Origin: Anaerolineales bacterium
GTDB taxonomy: Bacteria > Chloroflexota > Anaerolineae > Anaerolineales > Villigracilaceae
Reading direction: 5' to 3'
DNA: 51,151 nt
Assembly (NCBI GenBank): GCA_016927315.1
Contig: JAFGMV010000029.1
Coordinates: 1-51,151 of the forward strand
Shown: positions 39,603-48,944 of the stretch, in pieces
How positions within the stretch are numbered: the stretch's first letter is position 1
Layout of the letters: each line of letters starts with the position of its first letter
Notes under the pieces: model-generated
Database searches by the model: none
What the model was told of the DNA's origin: nothing
What the model saw: the letters and a program-made list of their open reading frames with translations, nothing else
Position numbers and translations under genes: made by a program

Positions 39603-42358
39603 AGCCTGATGATCGCTCCCTACCTTCAGCCTTCCAGGCTCTTATAAGAGGGAATTTATTACTCCCCGTCATTCTGGCGCTGGTCGGTGTCCTGGCGGGA
39701 ACAGCTTATATTGGAGGCCGGGAGGTCGAAAACCAACAGGCCAAATTTAATGATTCCATCAGTATCGTTATTGAGAATTTCGTTGACTATGCCAGTAATG
39801 AATTGGATGCGATCGCTTATGCCATTGAGAACGGGTCGATTGAAGAGGCTGAATTATTCATGCAGGCTCAGTGGAAGGTGCAGGGTGTTTTTGATACCAT
39901 CTATTTGTTAGATGAGCAGGGCATTATTCGGGCCATGGTGCCTTTGGACAGCCGCTATCTAGGCTTTGATATGTCGCGCCGTGACTATTACACTGAACTG
40001 GATTGTACCGTGGGAATCAATATATCAGATCCATTCTCATCTTTGCGTACAGGTCAGCCAACCGTATATCTCTCTCGCTGTATTGATCAAAAATGGCTGC
40101 TGGTTGGGGAATTAAACCTGGGTTCTTTACAGGATACAGTACTTTTCAGCCAGGCAGATTATTCTCAGGTTTCTGTTGCTGTCATAGACCAAAATGGGAC
40201 ACTCCTGGCTCATCCAGAGTTTGATCGTGTGGCCAGGCAAGACAATATCAGCAATTGGAGAATAGTGCAAACGGCCAAGCAAGCAGGAGACCTGACCCTG
40301 CGTTATTGGCGGGATGGCCGGTTGTGGATTGGGAATGCCAGACTGGTACAACCGATGGGCTGGATGGTGATCACAGAAGTACCTTATGTTGTGGTCTATA
40401 TTACTTACCTGATTGCGGCTTTAATTATGACCCTGTTGATGGTGATAATCTTTTCACTTGCTATCCAGCGTTTTTCATTTCAGGTTCAACAGAAGATGGT
40501 TCGCCCTCTGACCAACCTCAGTGAAAGTACAAGTGCTCTTGCCTCCGGTGATTATGCTGCCAGTGAGTTATTGCTTGATTCCCCACAGTATTTTGAAGAA
40601 ATAGAAAAACTGATAATCAATTTCCAGAAGATGAGCAAGGCAATTTTCTCAAGAGAGAGTCTCCTGAAAGAAAGTGAAAAACAGTATCGCCGTTTGGTAG
40701 AGAATTCACCAGATGCAATTCTCGTACATCACCAAAATAAGATCGTGTATGCCAATCAGGCCGCGGTACGTTTGTACCGGGCGCCTGATGCGAAAGTCAT
40801 CATTGGTAAGTCTATGTTGAGTATAACCCACTCAGAATCTTCTGCATTGGTGAGAAAACAATTGAAAAGGATTAACAGAGCGGATAGAACCACTGTCTTA
40901 CCTCTATCCGAACAGAAACATATCCGGTTTGATCAGAGTGTGTTTGACGCGGAAGTTATTACCTCTTCAATTTTTTTTGAAGGTGGTTATGAAGCGCAAA
41001 CGATCGTGCGGGATATTTCCAGGCGAAAAGACGAAGAAATGCGGATGAAATACCTCGCTACGCATGATTTCTTGACCGATTTGCCCAATCGTTTCCAATT
41101 CCAGACTGTTCTAAGGAAAGTTCTTTCGAAATCGGAGCAAGATCAGACGATAGGCGCTGTTTTGTATCTGGACCTGGATGGTTTCAAAGCGATTAATGAC
41201 GCTTATGGTCATGCAGTGGGCGATGAAACCCTTAAATTTGTTGCCAGAAAGCTTCAATTGGCTGTCAACACAGGAGTAGTATTCCGTTTGGGGGGCGATG
41301 AATTTGTTATTTTATTGGAAGATTTACAAAATCTACAGAATGCAACCCTGGTAGCAAACAGCATCTTGATGGAGTTTTCAAACCCACTAATGATCGAAAA
41401 TGAAGAAGTTCAGCTTTCGTTTAGTATTGGTATCAGTGTTTTCCCTCAGGATGGCAATGATCCCCGCCAGTTGTTACAGGCTGCAGATTTGGCCATGTAC
41501 AAGGCAAAAGATGAAGGAAAACACTGTTATAAATACTATTCATCTGAAATGGGAGTACAGATACAGGAACGGATTTCAATTATCGCCTATTTACATAAGG
41601 CGTTGGAGAAAAAAGAACTTTTCCTGGAATATCAACCACAGATCGACAGTGAGACGGGAACAATGATTGGAGTGGAGGCTTTATTACGCTGGCGGCATCC
41701 GGAATTTGGCGTAATTCGTCCCGGCCGGTTTATCGATCTTGCTGAAGAAACAGGGTTGATCATTCCTGTAGGTGAATGGATAATACGATCAGTTTGTCAA
41801 CAGGTAAAGGATTGGAAGAAGTGGATTCCCGACCCGTTTCATGTTGCAATTAATCTTTCTAATCTACAATTGAAGCAGCCGGATCTGGTTCCTGTCTTCC
41901 GGACTATATTGAAAAATTGTAAGATTGATCCGGGGTTGCTTGAATTGGAACTATCTGAAAATGTTGTCTTCCAAAGCCGGAAGGAAGCGCTTGAAAAGCT
42001 GCTCGACTTGAAATCGTTGGGGTTGAAACTGGCTATTGACGATTTCGGGACCGGTTACTCAACCCTGGGTTTTCTGCCGCACTTCCCTTTCGATCATCTA
42101 AAGATTGACCAGCGCCTAGCCCCGGATATCCTGACGGATCCGAAAGAGGCAGCGATTATTTCCGGCGTGATCACAATTTCCAACAAATTAGGGTTGAAAG
42201 TGATTGCAGAAGGTGTTGAATCCTATGAACAGATTGAATTCTTCAAATCACAGGGATGTACTGTGTTTCAGGGGTATTATTACAGCGATAGTGTCCGGGC
42301 AGATGAGATAACCAGGATACTGCAGAAACGGCATCTGTGGAACAAGCGCCCGGGCTAA
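39599..42358 (+). CDS. Cache-HAMP-PAS-GGDEF-EAL cyclic-di-GMP protein
   Basis: This 919-residue membrane receptor has a first helix at about 16-36, an extracytoplasmic double-Cache-like sensor (about 45-265), a second helix (about 268-292), HAMP, a PAS domain (about 360-470), then GGDEF (intact motif at 565-569) and EAL (EAL 693-695, DDFGTGYS from 814, later KID and EGVE). Both catalytic cores look intact, so it could make and break cyclic-di-GMP. The RxxD product-inhibition site expected just before GGDEF is absent (the sequence there is AVNTGVVFRL). Its start overlaps the stop of the substrate-binding lipoprotein gene (ATGA). It is convergent with sbcC and their ends overlap by 4 nt. Confidence 0.95.
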   Translation: MKPDDRSLPSAFQALIRGNLLLPVILALVGVLAGTAYIGGREVENQQAKFNDSISIVIENFVDYASNELDAIAYAIENGSIEEAELFMQAQWKVQGVFDTIYLLDEQGIIRAMVPLDSRYLGFDMSRRDYYTELDCTVGINISDPFSSLRTGQPTVYLSRCIDQKWLLVGELNLGSLQDTVLFSQADYSQVSVAVIDQNGTLLAHPEFDRVARQDNISNWRIVQTAKQAGDLTLRYWRDGRLWIGNARLVQPMGWMVITEVPYVVVYITYLIAALIMTLLMVIIFSLAIQRFSFQVQQKMVRPLTNLSESTSALASGDYAASELLLDSPQYFEEIEKLIINFQKMSKAIFSRESLLKESEKQYRRLVENSPDAILVHHQNKIVYANQAAVRLYRAPDAKVIIGKSMLSITHSESSALVRKQLKRINRADRTTVLPLSEQKHIRFDQSVFDAEVITSSIFFEGGYEAQTIVRDISRRKDEEMRMKYLATHDFLTDLPNRFQFQTVLRKVLSKSEQDQTIGAVLYLDLDGFKAINDAYGHAVGDETLKFVARKLQLAVNTGVVFRLGGDEFVILLEDLQNLQNATLVANSILMEFSNPLMIENEEVQLSFSIGISVFPQDGNDPRQLLQAADLAMYKAKDEGKHCYKYYSSEMGVQIQERISIIAYLHKALEKKELFLEYQPQIDSETGTMIGVEALLRWRHPEFGVIRPGRFIDLAEETGLIIPVGEWIIRSVCQQVKDWKKWIPDPFHVAINLSNLQLKQPDLVPVFRTILKNCKIDPGLLELELSENVVFQSRKEALEKLLDLKSLGLKLAIDDFGTGYSTLGFLPHFPFDHLKIDQRLAPDILTDPKEAAIISGVITISNKLGLKVIAEGVESYEQIEFFKSQGCTVFQGYYYSDSVRADEITRILQKRHLWNKRPG

Positions 42359-44925
42359 CTCACCGATAAGATAGAACCACGCTCGGTTTTCTCGACCTCA
42401 ATTCGGGTTGGGAAGGCATCTTTTAATTCATCCAGATGGGTGATCACCAGGATTATTTCAAAATCATCCTTTACCTGGTTGATTGCTTCGATCAAACGCT
42501 GACGGCCTTGTGTATCCTGGGAACCAAAGCCTTCATCAATGACCAGGGTCTGCAGGCGAGCTCCTTTGCGTTGAGCAAGCACTTCCGATAATGCCAAACG
42601 AATTGCAAAATTGATCCGAAAGGCTTCACCTCCGGAATACATTTCGTAATCGCGAATACCAGCCCCGTCGCTAATTTGGATCTCAAGAGTTTCTCTGAGG
42701 TCCTCACGTTTCTTGTCCTTGTATTCGCTTTGAGTGACGAAGCGAATGCTCATTGTCCCATTGCTGAGACGGTCCAGCAGATCGTTGGCTTTGGTTTCAA
42801 TCTGTGGCAGAGCCTGTTCAATGAGCAGGGCTGGAATCCCATCTTTGCCGAATGCGCGTTCCAGAATCTTGTATCGACCAATTTGTTTCCCAAAGATTTC
42901 GCGTTGGTGCTGGTACTCCTGATTGCGGCCGCGCAGGTCTTCCAGCACAGTCACTTTTTGTCTCGCCGCCCCTACTGCCTGGTTTAGCCGGTTCTCCTGT
43001 TCTTGCAGTTGAAACAAATCCTGTTCAGCGTTGTTAATATCCGGGGCTTGTTCATCAGCTTTAGAGAGGGATTCGGCGGCTTGCTTGAGTTCAACTTCCT
43101 GTGAGGCGACGAGTTTCTTCTGGTCGTCAATTTCATTTTGAATGTTGTTTATTTCTCTTTCGAGAGGTTTCAACGCTGCACGGGCAGTTTCGAGTTTTAG
43201 ATAGGAGTCTTCTACCTGTCTCAACTCATTCTCAGTTTTTCGGGCGGCATCATGATTAGCGGCATCGTATCCCAGGGCTTTTAGTCTCTTGTCGAGTTCA
43301 GCAAGTTCTGTGCGGATTACAGCCGCATAGGTTTCTTTTTCCAGAATGGTTTTGATCTCTTTCCAACGCGGTTGTCCCTGTTCTTCCCATTCCGATATTC
43401 TCTGCTGCAGATATTCAAGTTGGGAGGTCACCTTACTTACCAGAGCGGTTTGGCTTACTCGCTGTTCTTCAACCTTGCCTACACCGGCGATTTCTTTTTC
43501 CAGAACCTTGATATTGTTACTGAGTTCGTCCAACAGCGCCTTATTGCGGCGGAACTGATCGCCCATTTGGGTGCCTTCTGTATTGAGTTGTTCGATCAGT
43601 GTTTTTCGTTCTTCGGGACTGAGTGGTTGGCCGCACAAAGGGCATAGGGCGCCTTTGCTGCTTTCAAGCTGCTCGATGCGGGCTTTGTGTTGAGCCATTT
43701 CGACCTTCAGGTGTTCATTCTCTGCTTTTCGTTCCGCCTGCTCCTGTCTGGTTGCTTGCAGGGTATGATCCAGCTCTGTCCGGGCAGCCAGCCGGGTTTC
43801 TAAATCTTTCAGTGCTGCTTGCAAGGTCTCCTTTTCAATGGTAAGGTTTTTCAGGGATTTTGATAGGTTCTTGACCTCGTTTTCCTGATCCTTGAGTAAG
43901 CTGCTTTCCTGCTCCAATCTGACCCGCTCATTACTGATGCGTTCCAGCAAGGGTTGACGATGGGCTTCGTGTTCCCGAAATTCACTGGCAACTTTCTCCA
44001 GCCGTTCAATTTCAGCCTGAACCTTTTTCCATTTTTGATAATCAGCTTCAACCAGGTCGGCCCGTTCTAAGAGTTCTGTCAGTTTTTTTTGCTCATTCTC
44101 CCGTTCTGTAAAGCGGTCCAGTAGTTCGGCCAACAATACCTGCGAACGCTCAAGACTGGCAGTCAGCGATGCGGCTAGTTTGCGCTGCTCGTTCAGCGAA
44201 GCAGCCATTTGTTTCATGTTCTCAAGGTTTGCCTCCCTGGATTTTCGCTGGGCGGTCAACTCTCCAAGCCTGGCTTCCAGTTCGGCCTGGTTTGCTTTTC
44301 TAACTGGCTCTTCCGCCAGTTCGGCATTGATCTCTGCCATCCGTCCATCGACTTCGCCAAGTTCACGTTCGATCCGCTTGCGGTGATTGGCAGACTTTTC
44401 CCTGTAATGTTCCCAAACTTCCAGTCCCAACACATTGCCGAGTACATCTTTACGCTTGCTGGCATTTTGCTGGGTGAATTGATCCGCTTTACCCTGCAAG
44501 AAAAAAGCTGCGTTTACGAAAGTATCATAATCCAGCCGCAGGGTTTCTTCTATGCGAGCCTGTGTTTCCCGGAGGGTACGTTCGCTGAGTGGTTTCCATA
44601 CGTAAGCATCTTTCTTTCTGCCCTCCGCAATCTGAAATTCCAATACTGTATTTTTCCCGCGCCGCTTACTGCGCAAGACTTGGTAAATTACAGATTCATA
44701 AGAGAAAATCAGGCTGACTTCAGCAGTCTCTGACTGCAAATTGATCATGGATTCATCACTTTTTCGGGCCTGTCCGAAGAGTGCCCAAGTAAAGGCTTCC
44801 AGTAATGATGATTTTCCCGAGCCGTTTGAACCAGAGATGCAAGCCAGATTGAAGTTTGTGAAATCCAACTCAACTGGATCCTGATAAGAGAGAAAACCAG
44901 ATAAGTGAAGTTTAATTGGGATCAT
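42355..44925 (-). CDS. sbcC: SbcC/Rad50-type AAA ATPase
   Basis: This 856-residue SMC-like protein has Walker A ISGSNGSGKSSLLEAF (about 31-46), two long coiled-coil arms, a zinc hook GALCPLCGQPL in the middle (about 430), the ABC signature YSGGEAFRINFAIRLALSE and Walker B LQTLVIDEGFGSQD near the end. SbcC works with the nuclease SbcD on DNA ends and hairpins. No sbcD gene is in the window, which is unusual because the two are normally adjacent. The start overlaps the end of a GNAT gene by 14 nt. Confidence 0.93.
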   Translation of the reverse strand: MIPIKLHLSGFLSYQDPVELDFTNFNLACISGSNGSGKSSLLEAFTWALFGQARKSDESMINLQSETAEVSLIFSYESVIYQVLRSKRRGKNTVLEFQIAEGRKKDAYVWKPLSERTLRETQARIEETLRLDYDTFVNAAFFLQGKADQFTQQNASKRKDVLGNVLGLEVWEHYREKSANHRKRIERELGEVDGRMAEINAELAEEPVRKANQAELEARLGELTAQRKSREANLENMKQMAASLNEQRKLAASLTASLERSQVLLAELLDRFTERENEQKKLTELLERADLVEADYQKWKKVQAEIERLEKVASEFREHEAHRQPLLERISNERVRLEQESSLLKDQENEVKNLSKSLKNLTIEKETLQAALKDLETRLAARTELDHTLQATRQEQAERKAENEHLKVEMAQHKARIEQLESSKGALCPLCGQPLSPEERKTLIEQLNTEGTQMGDQFRRNKALLDELSNNIKVLEKEIAGVGKVEEQRVSQTALVSKVTSQLEYLQQRISEWEEQGQPRWKEIKTILEKETYAAVIRTELAELDKRLKALGYDAANHDAARKTENELRQVEDSYLKLETARAALKPLEREINNIQNEIDDQKKLVASQEVELKQAAESLSKADEQAPDINNAEQDLFQLQEQENRLNQAVGAARQKVTVLEDLRGRNQEYQHQREIFGKQIGRYKILERAFGKDGIPALLIEQALPQIETKANDLLDRLSNGTMSIRFVTQSEYKDKKREDLRETLEIQISDGAGIRDYEMYSGGEAFRINFAIRLALSEVLAQRKGARLQTLVIDEGFGSQDTQGRQRLIEAINQVKDDFEIILVITHLDELKDAFPTRIEVEKTERGSILSVS

Positions 44926-45370
44926 GTATGTTCTTAATGAATGAATAGGATGTTTTAAACCATTCGAAACCCAGGGCTTGGTAAAAGGGATGCGAATTTT
45001 CGCGATTCGCGTTCAAGTGCACATAAATCATTGAGTAACCTTGTTGGGAATTCCAGGTCTCTGCCTGGCGCATTAAAAGTTTTCCTTTTTCCTGGCTGCG
45101 ATGGTTTTCGGCAGCAACGAGACCTCCTACTTCAGCGACTGCGTCGATCTCCAGGTAGGCATGCGGACGTATATGGATCCAACCGGCAATTTCCCGGTCA
45201 ACTCCTGCAATGTATGTGGACTGGTGGGGATCTTTGATTATCTTTTTTAACCTGCTGCTGATTTGGTCGATAGTGGCTGAATATCCTGATAGTTCGGTGA
45301 GCATAGCAATCGAGGCTGTATCTTCGAGTCGAGCCAGGCGAACTGTTGCAGCAAGTAACTGGTTTTTCAT
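44912..45370 (-). CDS. GNAT family N-acetyltransferase
   Basis: This 152-residue protein has a complete GNAT fold: VRLARLEDTASIAML start, AEVGGLVAAENHRSQEKGKLLM (acetyl-CoA-binding loop) and NSHPFYQALGFEW near the end. The acceptor is unknown. Its 3-prime end overlaps sbcC by 14 nt, so both are on one transcript. A TATAAT box ends 6 nt before the ATG, with no ribosome site, suggesting a leaderless message. Confidence 0.9.
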   Translation of the reverse strand: MKNQLLAATVRLARLEDTASIAMLTELSGYSATIDQISSRLKKIIKDPHQSTYIAGVDREIAGWIHIRPHAYLEIDAVAEVGGLVAAENHRSQEKGKLLMRQAETWNSQQGYSMIYVHLNANRENSHPFYQALGFEWFKTSYSFIKNIHDPN

Positions 45371-45376
45371 AATTGA

Positions 45377-45382
45377 ATTATA
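45377..45382 (-). promoter_or_regulatory. -10 box six nt before the GNAT gene
   Basis: TATAAT on the minus strand, 6 nt before the ATG at 45370. The -35 is weak. Confidence 0.5.
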
Positions 45383-45443
45383 ACTGTATGTGAACTGGCT
45401 TGTCGTACCTGTCGACTGGTGTTATTATTTTGATGGAGTAATT

Positions 45444-45872
45444 ATGCTGGAGTTAGAAGAACGCCGGGCAAATCGCCGCCGGATTTTGATTATTATAATC
45501 CTGTGTACCCTGCCTTTTTATTGTCTGGGTATCATAGCCATTCAATTCGCCCCGGATCCGGGTTCTTTCACACCAACACCGACCATTACCCTCTCTCCAA
45601 CTGAATTGGTGGTCACTGCTACGCCGGCGGCAACCTTTACCGGTGAACCTACTGCAACGGGTACGCCTAGTCCTACACAGACTGAAACACCAACAGTATC
45701 CCCAACGATCTCACCAACTCCCTTCCTGCCGCCGACAATCCCTCCGTCGGCCACGCAGACGAATACCTTTGTTCCAACACTGTCCTTTACCCCATCGGAA
45801 ACTCCCAGTTTTACACCTGTGTTCACTCCTTCAAACACTCCGGTTACACCTTCTGCCACACCTACCCCGTAA
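45444..45872 (+). CDS. Membrane-anchored Thr/Pro-rich protein
   Basis: This 142-residue protein has a short basic N-terminus (LEERRANRRR), one hydrophobic helix (about 14-36) and then about 100 residues of Thr, Pro and Ser repeats (TPTPT, SPTPF, TPSNTP) with no folded domain. It looks like an anchored stalk facing outside; many secreted proteins of Anaerolineae carry such linkers. The start is set at the ATG with GGAG upstream; an in-frame ATG at 45390 is the alternative. It could also be the remnant of a larger surface protein. Confidence 0.6.
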   Translation: MLELEERRANRRRILIIIILCTLPFYCLGIIAIQFAPDPGSFTPTPTITLSPTELVVTATPAATFTGEPTATGTPSPTQTETPTVSPTISPTPFLPPTIPPSATQTNTFVPTLSFTPSETPSFTPVFTPSNTPVTPSATPTP

Positions 45873-45908
45873 TACAAAAAAACTCTCATCTCCAATGCAC
45901 TGGCGGAT

Positions 45909-46637
45909 ATGATGAAGGGATTGATTGCTTTGTTGGGGTCAGGGGAATACCTGCCTGTGATGGTTCCCGTAGATCGCTTCCTTCTGGAAAGCCTGGATAT
46001 CAAAGACCGCCCACCTCGGTTGTTTGCCTGCCGGCAGTTGCTGGACAGGAAGGTCAGGCCAGTATTGAACGCTGGTCGTGGATGGGGGAAGCGCATTTCC
46101 AAAATCTGGGTGCGGATGTGAAAGCACTCGCAGTGGTCGATCAAGAATCAGCAAACGATCCTCGTTGGGAAGGTGATTTGCTAAATGCGGATTTGATCTA
46201 CTTTTCTGGTGGAAATCCAATCTATCTGTACCAGACCTTGCAGGGTAGTCGTGTCTGGGCTGCTGTCAGGCAGGCTTGTGATTGTGGCGCTATCTTTTCT
46301 GGGTGTTTGGCTGGTGCAATGGTACTGGCTGCGCAGGTGCCTGATATCCGTTCTGCTGGGCTGTACCATATCCAAGCATTTGGCATTCTACCCGCCAATG
46401 GTTGTCCCTCATTTTGATCGTATGAAAAGTTGGGCCCCGCTTTTCATGCGTCTTCTGCAGACACGGTTGAAGAGAGAATCGTTTGTGCTGGGAATTGACG
46501 AAAACACTGCACGAATAGGGAAATTGGGCGATCTATGGCAGGTATTTGGAGAACAAACGGTCTCTATAATTACCAGGAACGGGATTGATGTGTACTGGGA
46601 TGGAGATTCATTGTACTTACCTTCCCGGGCAGTATAA
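45909..46637 (+). pseudogene. Decayed S51 peptidase (cyanophycinase-like) gene
   Basis: Three frame segments together match one S51/type-1 glutamine-amidotransferase-like protein: MMKGLIALLGSGEYLP in the first frame, MGEAHFQNLGADVKAL through SGCLAGAMVL in the second, and VVPHFDRMKS through FVLGIDENTA in the third. The first frame break lies near the TTT at 46023-46025 (one base too few) and the second near the AA at 46397-46398 (one base too many). The nucleophile motif GCSAGA is changed to GCLAGA (codon TTG at 46307-46309). Loss of the catalytic serine together with two frameshifts points to genuine decay rather than only sequencing error. Confidence 0.85.
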
Positions 46638-46707
46638 TGGGTTTACTGTATAAACTGGCATGGGTATCTGGTCAGCGGTGCTGACATTATCGATTGGATT
46701 GCGTAAC

Positions 46708-48009
46708 ATGAAGAATATATTTTTAAAGTGTATTACAACTGGTTTAATAGTAACGCTTTTGTCTGGCTGTGGGAATTTACCGGATCTAGTATCTTTAATC
46801 ACTACCCCAACTCCGGAAGTTACTTCAACCCCGACGGTCACACCCGTTTCGGGAACTGCAATGGGCAATACACCGCAACCAACTCAAGAACGTTCTGCCG
46901 TATTAAGAATCTGGGTGCCGCCTGAACTTGATCCCAATATTGACAGCCTGACTAGTGAACTTTTCACCCGGCAGGTGAACGATTTTGTTATGCAGCGCCC
47001 CGGTCTGACAATTGATATTCGAGTAAAGGCAATCGATGGGAAGGCCGGTTTGCTGAATACTTTGCTGGCTACTTATGATGCTGCTCCGGAAGCCCTACCA
47101 GATTTGATTGCGCTTACCCGCACAGACATGGAGATGGCTGCTTCTCGTGGTGTCCTGCACCCTATGGATGGACTGACAGAAATACTGGATGAACCGGATT
47201 GGTATGCATATGCCCGGCAGATGGCTCATATCAAGAATACAGCGTATGGGCTCCCGTTTTCAGGGGATGCTCTTGTGCTTGTTTATCGCGCATCTGAAAT
47301 CGAAGATTTTGATGCAGATTGGAATGTGCTTGGTGAACAGGGAGGTATTCTTTCGTTTCCAATGTCTGACCCAACGTCCCTTTTCAGCTTGAGCTTGTAC
47401 CAATCAATGGGTGTTCCAATCATTGATGACCAAGGGCTGCCTGCAGTTGATGCTGAATCAATGACGCGTTTGTTATCCTTCTATGATCAGGCCAGACGAA
47501 ATGCGTTGTTATTACCTGGTATTGAAACCATTCAGAACGATACACAATCCTGGCAGGCATATACTGAAGCACGCGCCAACCTGGTTGTAACCTGGACTTC
47601 CCGTTACCTTGATGATAGACCGGTAGACAGCCGGATGGTTCCAATTCCTGGGCTGGATCAATCTTCTTATACCCTGACAAGTGGATGGGTTTGGGCACTG
47701 GCTGGTTCTAACCCGGATAACCAGTTGCTGGCCGCTAAACTGGCTGAGGCGCTGGTTGACAGTGAATATCTGGCTGCATGGACAGAGACCGCGGGTTATC
47801 TACCGCCGCGTCCTAATGCATTGTCCAAATGGAAACAGGTCGATGATCAACTGCTTTTGAGCGGGATCATTGAATCTTCCCAATTGATTCCCGGCAATGA
47901 GCAAATGACGGTGTTGGGACCTGTCTTTCAGGTGGCTCTGTCGGAAATCATGAGCGGGCAGAAGAGTATCGAAGATGTAGTTCAATCAGCAATTGATGCC
48001 CTGGATTAA
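46708..48009 (+). CDS. Extracellular solute-binding lipoprotein (family 1)
   Basis: This 433-residue protein has a lipoprotein signal (MKNIFLKC start, lipobox LLSGC with cysteine 21), a Thr/Pro-rich linker (TPTPEVTSTPTVTP) and a family-1 solute-binding fold (YDAAPEALPDLIALTRTDM, KNTAYGLPFSGDALVLVY, LTSGWVWALAG). Such proteins usually feed sugar ABC importers, but no permease gene is near. The start was chosen for the signal peptide; an in-frame ATG at 46660 would add 16 residues. The ribosome site is weak for both. Confidence 0.85.
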   Translation: MKNIFLKCITTGLIVTLLSGCGNLPDLVSLITTPTPEVTSTPTVTPVSGTAMGNTPQPTQERSAVLRIWVPPELDPNIDSLTSELFTRQVNDFVMQRPGLTIDIRVKAIDGKAGLLNTLLATYDAAPEALPDLIALTRTDMEMAASRGVLHPMDGLTEILDEPDWYAYARQMAHIKNTAYGLPFSGDALVLVYRASEIEDFDADWNVLGEQGGILSFPMSDPTSLFSLSLYQSMGVPIIDDQGLPAVDAESMTRLLSFYDQARRNALLLPGIETIQNDTQSWQAYTEARANLVVTWTSRYLDDRPVDSRMVPIPGLDQSSYTLTSGWVWALAGSNPDNQLLAAKLAEALVDSEYLAAWTETAGYLPPRPNALSKWKQVDDQLLLSGIIESSQLIPGNEQMTVLGPVFQVALSEIMSGQKSIEDVVQSAIDALD

Positions 48010-48074
48010 CGATAATCTAACAATACTTGAGTAAAATTATCATAATTGAGGGCACAAAACCAAGAAGGAAACAA

Positions 48075-48554
48075 ATGATGATAAACAAAAAAATTGCTGA
48101 ATTGATGAACGCCCAGATCGGGCATGAACTTGGCGCTTCAAATGAATACCTGCAGATCGCCACATATTTTGACGGACGTTCCCTTTCCAAGATTGCCAAA
48201 TTGTTTTATGAACAGGCAGAAGAAGAACGAGAACATGCCATGAAATTTGTAAAATTCCTGGTTGAGACAGGACAGGAAATAAAGGTTCCTGCAATTCCAT
48301 CTCCGCGATACGATCTGGATGCGGCTGTGACAGCATTCAAGATGGCAGTTGAATGGGAGAACAAGGTAACCCGCCTGATTTATGACATGATGGATATTGC
48401 GGTCAACGAGAAAGACTATGCTTCACAGAACTTCTTACAGTGGTTTGTTGACGAGCAGGTTGAAGAAGTATCCAAGATGGAAGGGCTACTGAGTATTGTT
48501 GAGCAGGCTGGTGAACAAAACCTGCTGATGTTGGAAGCCTATCTATCTCACTGA
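48075..48554 (+). CDS. Ferritin (non-haem)
   Basis: This 159-residue protein is a bacterial non-haem ferritin that oxidises and stores iron. The four-helix bundle shows ferroxidase-type residues in HELGASNEYLQIATYF, EQAEEEREHAMKFVKFL and WFVDEQVEEVSKMEGLL. AAGGAA precedes the ATG; an in-frame ATG at 48027 would add 16 residues not typical of the family. A strong terminator follows. Confidence 0.94.
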   Translation: MMINKKIAELMNAQIGHELGASNEYLQIATYFDGRSLSKIAKLFYEQAEEEREHAMKFVKFLVETGQEIKVPAIPSPRYDLDAAVTAFKMAVEWENKVTRLIYDMMDIAVNEKDYASQNFLQWFVDEQVEEVSKMEGLLSIVEQAGEQNLLMLEAYLSH

Positions 48555-48572
48555 GTGTACACAAATATATAA

Positions 48573-48606
48573 AATAGGTCCGGAGGGCAATTCTTCCGGA
48601 CCTATT
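48573..48606. terminator. Bidirectional terminator after ferritin
   Basis: AATAGGTCCGGA (48573-48584) pairs with TCCGGACCTATT (48595-48606). It lies between the convergent ferritin gene and the small membrane-protein gene. Confidence 0.75.
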
Positions 48607-48630
48607 GGGGTAAAGATTCATCGATAAGGC

Positions 48631-48912
48631 TTAATCTTCTTCTTCCGGGGTAACTTTTTGTTTGCCCCAAAGGAAAATTGCGACGCCTGCACCGATGACA
48701 TAGGCGCCAAAAGCTCCAGCAGTCAGGAATTTTGCCAGGACAGCGGCCAAGCCAAGAAACCCCAGGAATACGGCGACTTGCAACTGCCAGATGTTCTTCC
48801 TGGATGTGTTCATTGCGAACCACCCTATTCCCAACCCGAACAAGATCAGGCCGGCAAATCGAATCAAAACTGCCAGAATATCAAGGATATCATAGACGAT
48901 CACAGGTATCAT
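48631..48912 (-). CDS. Small membrane protein of unknown function
   Basis: This 93-residue protein has hydrophobic segments at about 10-32, 44-62 and 66-82 and an acidic C-terminus (PEEED). The family is not recognised. GAGGAG precedes the ATG. It is 32 nt downstream of the DUF456 gene on the same strand and probably shares its transcript. Confidence 0.6.
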   Translation of the reverse strand: MIPVIVYDILDILAVLIRFAGLILFGLGIGWFAMNTSRKNIWQLQVAVFLGFLGLAAVLAKFLTAGAFGAYVIGAGVAIFLWGKQKVTPEEED

Positions 48913-48944
48913 TATTTACTCCTCATAAGTTGAACAGAATCCGC

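Noticed and set aside
45542..46144. Minus-strand frame of 200 codons with Val/Gly repeats
   Set aside because: It is the antisense of the Thr/Pro-rich stalk and the start of the dead S51 gene; the repeats mirror the ACN and CCN codons.
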